From: Zelonia costaricensis
Taxonomy: Eukaryota > Euglenozoa > Kinetoplastea > Trypanosomatida > Trypanosomatidae
Assembly: GCA_030849075.1 (NCBI GenBank)
Contig: JASAOO010003430.1
Coordinates: forward strand, 1 to 60,274
DNA: 60,274 nt
Direction of reading: 5' to 3'
Shown here in pieces: positions 55,802 to 60,274 of the stretch. The notes below the pieces were generated by a model. That model had not been told where the DNA came from. It did no database searches and was given only the letters and a program-made list of their open reading frames with translations. Both the position numbers and the translations under genes were made by a program. Within the stretch, counting starts at the first letter, position 1; each line of letters begins with the position of its first letter.

Positions 55802-57466
55802 CTACTGCGAGCTGGTGCTGTCACTCCCGCCGCCGCCACCGCCGCGGTGGTTCCGGCTAGATGCGCCGAGACCGGCACGTCCGCTGTTCTTCGCTCCACC
55901 GGCGGCGCAGACGCGGCTGAGACGGTGGGCCCCGCTGCTGGCGCTCCGCCGCCGCGGCACGTGCTCGCCCGCACTTGCCTTGCCGGTGTTGCTCGAGAAA
56001 ACGTAGTCGCTGATGCGCTGCGGGGCGTTCTCCGCCGCACCGGGCACTGCCGCGACGCCGCCGCCGCCGCCGGAGCCGTGGCCAGGCGCGGCGGCGGCGG
56101 CGGTGCCGGTGCCGTTGCCGCGCGCTGTGCCGGCATCAAGGTAGAGCGCGTACGGCGGCATGCTGCCCATTGGCGCGCCCGCGGCCCCCACTCGTGGCGA
56201 TGTTGCGTAGAAGCGCTTCCGCGCGCTGTGCGAGTCGCTCTTGCGGCGGTCACTCGTCGCGGTGCCCACACCGCCGGTGGTGGCCGCCAGGCGCCCAGAC
56301 GCCTCAGCGGGGGTGGGTGCAGTCGGCACTTGCGCAGACCCGGGGAGACCACCCAGAGGCGTGGAGGAGGAGGCGGCCGCGGACACCCCGTCGTGTCGCA
56401 GACCCGCAGCCGACGTCTCTTCCCCCTCGTCGGCGTCCGCAAGTGGGTCGGCGGCAGCCACGGGGCGGTCCACAGCGGGCAGCCGCATGGCCCCGCGCAC
56501 GACGTCGCCGCCGTCTTCCCCTCGCTGCGGCGGCTGTTGTCGGGGTGGGGCGCGCCGACTCGCGCCGGCGGAGGCGGCGCGGCGGGCTGGCTGACCGGGG
56601 AGGGCGGCCGCCCGTCGCAGGTGGCCTGCGCGGAGGGGCGTGCTGCCGCCTGTGCCTGCGCCCCGACTGCCCACAAGCGTGACGACGCGGTCGCCGTCGC
56701 CGTGCTGGAGGGCGCGGGGCGGCGCGGGGGCGTCGTGCGGGTTTACCGGCGGCGGGCTGCTGCTGTGGCTGGTGATGGCTCGGCTGGGACTCTTGTGGGC
56801 GCGGCCCCGGTGCCGTAGCGGGGTGCCACCGGCGTTGCCGCCACCGCCGTCCCCGTCCACCTCGGCCTCGTCACCGGGGTGCAGTGCCGTGCTGGCGGAC
56901 GCGCCGTTGCGAGTGGCGGTGATGGTCGACGGCGTCACGAGCTCCGGCGACACGCTCGGCCCTGCCTGTGAGGCGGCCCGGCCTTCCACCACCGCGTGCG
57001 TCTTTGCAGCGTCTGCCGTCGCCGAAGTCGCCGCCGCTGCAGCAGCCCCGGCCGCCACGGCCGCGTGGAAGGCCTCTTCCATCCCACGCAGGCGGCCCTC
57101 GTACCAGAGGTCGCGCTCCTGGAGCTGGTGGACGTACCAGTGCCGCAGTCGCACGACCCACTCCGCCGTCTCCACCAGCTTCCGCTGCAGCTCCGGCACG
57201 TTGCCGCACTGCAGCGGGTTCATCTCCAGCATGCCGGCCACATCCGCCGCACGACGCGTGAGGTGTGCGGAACACAGGCTCGACGTCTCGCGCGGGGAGG
57301 TGAGGTAGGAGGTGCGCGGCGAAACCTGCCGACCCGTCATCATCCGCGCTCCACCGCTGCCGGCGCTGGTGTTGTTCACGTTGTGCCCCGCACTACCGCT
57401 GCCGGGCGAGGTTTGGGCGGCCCCGGTGAAGCGGTGGATGTTGTTCATGTTGAGAACTGGAATCAT
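55802..57466 (-). CDS. Hypothetical protein with a short helical core, Ser/Ala/Gly-rich
   Basis: No family recognised. With the ATG at 57464-57466 (MIPVLNMNNIHRFTG) the product has 554 residues; an ATG at 57446-57448 (MNNIHRFTG) is almost as likely. A conserved-looking helical core lies at about 60-145: SAHLTRRAADVAGMLEMNPL, VPELQRKLVETAEWVVRLRH, WYVHQLQERDLWYEGRLRGM and EEAFHAAVAAG. The remainder is disordered, rich in Ala, Ser, Gly, Pro and Arg, with basic patches (DRRKSDSHSARKRFYATSPR) and a Gly/Ser tail. The helical core with WYVHQLQERDLWYEGR looks like a protein-binding coiled segment. It is the first gene of the unit fully inside the window. Confidence 0.65.
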   Translation of the reverse strand: MIPVLNMNNIHRFTGAAQTSPGSGSAGHNVNNTSAGSGGARMMTGRQVSPRTSYLTSPRETSSLCSAHLTRRAADVAGMLEMNPLQCGNVPELQRKLVETAEWVVRLRHWYVHQLQERDLWYEGRLRGMEEAFHAAVAAGAAAAAATSATADAAKTHAVVEGRAASQAGPSVSPELVTPSTITATRNGASASTALHPGDEAEVDGDGGGGNAGGTPLRHRGRAHKSPSRAITSHSSSPPPVNPHDAPAPPRALQHGDGDRVVTLVGSRGAGTGGSTPLRAGHLRRAAALPGQPARRAASAGASRRAPPRQQPPQRGEDGGDVVRGAMRLPAVDRPVAAADPLADADEGEETSAAGLRHDGVSAAASSSTPLGGLPGSAQVPTAPTPAEASGRLAATTGGVGTATSDRRKSDSHSARKRFYATSPRVGAAGAPMGSMPPYALYLDAGTARGNGTGTAAAAAPGHGSGGGGGVAAVPGAAENAPQRISDYVFSSNTGKASAGEHVPRRRSASSGAHRLSRVCAAGGAKNSGRAGLGASSRNHRGGGGGGSDSTSSQ

Positions 57467-60259
57467 CGCTGGACCTCGGCCAATACAGAGTCCTTTCCTG
57501 ATTCGTGTGTGTGTGTGTGCCTTCGTAAACCCGGATGGTAAGTGCGCAGCGCCAGCCAGGTCGGAGGACTGGGCGAGGGAGTCGACGAGACTCAAACCAA
57601 GTGTGAGCGCCTTCTTGAGAGCAAGAGAAAAAGAAGAAGAGTGGTCTGCTCAGTCAGTCAAAGGAGGGGGGGCCACGGTGCCGTGCTCGCGTCGTCTCGG
57701 TGGTGCAAGAAGAAAAAGTAAAGCCGCAGCGCGACAGGAAACAAAACAGAAACGTGCAACGGTGATCGCTGAAGGCGCGCGTGTAGCGAGGCGCCTGCCG
57801 TGGCCCGACCGATGACACACACACGCACACGCACACGCGCAGTTTCGGGGTCTATGAAGTGACGAAGCTCGAGAGAGAGAGAGACACACGCACACACAAG
57901 AAAGGAAGGAAGGAGGAGGGAACAAAGCGGAAAGGGAAGTCGGGGAATGGACGAGGTGATTCGCCAGACGCGTAACAGGAGCAGCAGGAAGGCGGGGAGG
58001 GGGTGGAGGGGTGGAAGAGAAGGGCGTGCCGGCACACGCGCAGTATCGTGTGCCCCAACGCGGGCGGGGGAGGGACAGCGAGTAGGAGAGGGCTGAGAGG
58101 GGGAGGAAACACAAACACACACACACGCGAGCGCACCCGCGGAGGAGGGCGCAGAGGAAGAAAAGAATGGACGATGAGTCAGAGGGGCAAAGGAGGGGGG
58201 GAGTAGATAGAGATGTCGAGGAGAGGAGAGGTGAAGCGTGGTGCAAGATGGAAACGAAGTCAAACGGCGCACACACACACACACACGCACACACACACAC
58301 ACGCACACACACACACACAAATACAAAGCGGAAGATGAGGCGCCGCGCCTGCAGGAGAAGCACGCCTTGAAAAACACCGGCGTTGACGGTGCCCCCGGAT
58401 GGCGCAGCGCTCCCACGCAGCAGAGAGGGACGGAGTGCGTGCGTGAGAGAGTGGGGCGTGGAACTAATGGCGGAGGCGGAGAAGGACAGAGCCGGGAAGG
58501 TCGGAGAGGGGAGGGAGAGTTGGAGTACGGCAACACAAGTGGCAGTGGCAACGCCAAGGTGCGCGTGGCTACTCCACAGAGCCGGAAAAGGGGGAGGAAA
58601 ACTGAACGATGTGACTGATGGGGGGAGGGAGAGGCGAGAAGGGAGACGAGGCGAGGCGAGAACAGTGCCACGGAGCGGGAGACGGGGGGAAGGGGGGGGG
58701 GAAGTGGGGCAGCGAGAGATGCTACGCCGTGAGGAGTTGTGTGGCCGGTGGCAGAGGCACTCGAGGAAAGAAGAAACACGAGAGGGTGGGGGCAAAGGGG
58801 AGCAGGAGGCGGGAGACAGACAGAGAGACGAAGGAGAACAAACTAACAAAGACGTGGGAAAAAAGCGGCCGCGACACTCGTGAAGTGTGGGAGACTACAC
58901 ACGCACACTCACGCACGCGCCGACGCACGTGTGTGTGAGGGCTTCGGGGGCTGGAGGAGGAGGATACACGACTAGAGAAGCACGACGTCTGCCTACAGAA
59001 GCCGGAAGAGGCTGCAGGAAAGGCAGAAGGACCGGGTACGTTGCACTACAGCGGAATATGGTGCCCGCCCAACGTGTGTGCGATGGCGTCTGAGTGTTTG
59101 TCTATCTAAAGCGCCGCAGCTGTACAAGCAAGAAAAGCTAAAAAAGAACGAGGTGCGAAGTGGCGACGAACACGAACGTGACGTGCGTCGGCGTGTTGAT
59201 ATCTCCGCATAAACAGCCAGAGGAGCGAATAGCAGTGAGGGCTGCCAGAGGGGATCGCGCGGTGTCTGTGTGCGGGTTTGTGTGTCCGTGTGTATTGGTG
59301 TGTTCTTGCACGTGCTCCTGAGTTTGCCATGCAGCCGTAAAGCACAGAGTCACCGAGGATAAGGGAGGAGGGGGGGAAAAGAGAAAGTGTGCGACGTGCT
59401 TCAGTCCATGTGGTCCATCAGACGCAACCTCCGCCCGCGTTTGACTGGTGCATGCGAGCAGCAGGAAGTTGCGGCTGCGATGTGGCGGCGTGGGAGGGGG
59501 AGAAAGGGAACGGCGACGTGCTTCTGTGGGACAGGCAACGAGGCAAGGGGGGGGAGGAGGAAGCCGCCAGTCAGTCACGTGTCGGCCACACATTCCTCAC
59601 GCCCCGCAGAAGACTCAGCAGCTGCAGCCACTCGTTGCGCCCAGGCCAACAACTTGTCTCCTGCGTACCCTGGCACCCCATTCACGTCCCGAAACCCTCT
59701 CGCTCTCACAACACACCGCGGCCACCCACGCGCATGCACCACACCGGCGCGTCGGCACGGCCAAAGCGCAGCCCCACCGCCGGCAACGCCTTCCCGCAAC
59801 CCGTGCGCACAGGCACGCAGGCGCCCTCACGTCTGAGAGTGTCTCACCTTGGAGGTGAGGGCGGAGCAGGGAGGGCGACGGTGTTTGAGCGAGTTCGCTA
59901 CCACGCTCTACTGTGCGCCTCACGTCGCACTGCCGCGTGCCCTCGAGTCCTCGCCGTCTTCTCTTCTCTATTATCAAAGGCGTTTTTTTGTTTGTTTTTC
60001 GAATCGGGAAATGACGGGGGAAAGTAAAGCGAACAAACGAGCCAAAATCAAAACTCGGGCGGAGAAACGCCACCAAGACGATCACGGAGAAGGCAGCGCA
60101 CGGCAACGCCCTGCCCCCGACCCTCCCCATCCCCTACACCGCTGATCACGCATCACCCGGCGCTGCCGAGTGGGCATGGAGAGAGGAGGGGGTGGGGGGA
60201 GGGACACAGCAGACACCAGCGACGCCGTGGACGCAGCAGAGGGGGCCGGCTGAGGCACT
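57467..60259 (-). other. Large gene-free region (2.8 kb)
   Basis: No credible coding frame on either strand. Open frames here are low-complexity Ser/Pro/Leu or Thr/His translations. It holds TG (57505-57519), CA runs (57811-57838, 58108-58125, 58270-58319), long plus-strand purine-rich stretches (57900-57945, 58615-58720, 58745-58860) and a lower-GC part near 59105-59400 and 59955-60060. Non-coding RNA genes are possible but none is recognisable by eye. Confidence 0.45.
58270..58319. repeat. (CA)n microsatellite with CG interruptions
   Basis: About 50 bases of CA with two GC interruptions. Confidence 0.95.
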
Positions 60260-60274
60260 CTACTTCTTCGACTT
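60260..60274 (-). CDS. Possible C-terminal tip of a gene beyond the window edge
   Basis: Read on the minus strand, the last 15 bases give Lys-Ser-Lys-Lys-stop. A basic tail before a stop is plausible for the end of the next gene upstream, but four codons are far too few to establish it. Confidence 0.15.
   Translation of the reverse strand, partial: KSKK

Noticed and set aside
57650..58849. 399-codon minus-strand frame in the long gene-free region
   Set aside because: Composition is Ser/Pro/Leu/Cys repeats from purine-rich and CA-repeat DNA, with no conserved-looking segment and no matching splice signal.

Overview
The window looks like nuclear chromosomal DNA of a trypanosomatid flagellate of the Leishmania/Leptomonas/Crithidia group (Leishmaniinae). 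Four things point there. The all-alpha dUTPase and ribosomal protein L23a read as close homologues of the Leishmania proteins. The DNA is very GC-rich and intron-free. All sixteen supported genes lie on the minus strand, as in a single polycistronic unit. Intergenic regions are full of polypyrimidine tracts and TG/CA microsatellites, typical of trans-splicing and polyadenylation signals. From memory, neighbouring dUTPase and L23a genes match Leishmania chromosome 6; the residues differ enough that I would not call the species.

Transcription runs from high to low coordinates. In that order the genes are: a Ser/Ala-rich protein (55802-57466); a kinesin-like protein with a degenerate motor (52325-54406); a TPR protein (47895-50999); a disordered hypothetical (44759-46285); an NAD kinase with a long N-terminal extension that I read as NMN-adenylyltransferase-like (38925-43046); condensin subunit CAP-H (34113-37661); a 323-residue orphan (32367-33338); a flavin-monooxygenase-like protein (29761-31635); a SpoU rRNA methyltransferase (27027-28667); a U-box protein with hydrophobic segments (23830-25857); a giant leucine-rich-repeat protein (16041-22004); a one-TM hypothetical (14161-15117); a BIVM-family protein (10260-12428); a very long probable exocyst EXO84 (3885-9389); dUTPase (2212-3018); and ribosomal protein L23a (472-921). 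The genes are functionally unrelated, as expected for a trypanosomatid polycistron.

Most proteins are inflated by Ala/Ser/Gly/Gln tracts that separate conserved islands; dUTPase, L23a and the 323-residue orphan are notably free of them. Long antisense open frames are by-products of GC-rich codon use. I see no tRNA, rRNA, CRISPR, transposase or strand-switch region.

The observations most worth checking are the apparent fusion of an NMNAT-like domain to NAD kinase, a kinesin whose P-loop lysine and switch II are replaced, C-rich tracts that run into the start codons of five genes with no AG between, and pairs of complementary TG/CA arrays in the same intergenic regions.
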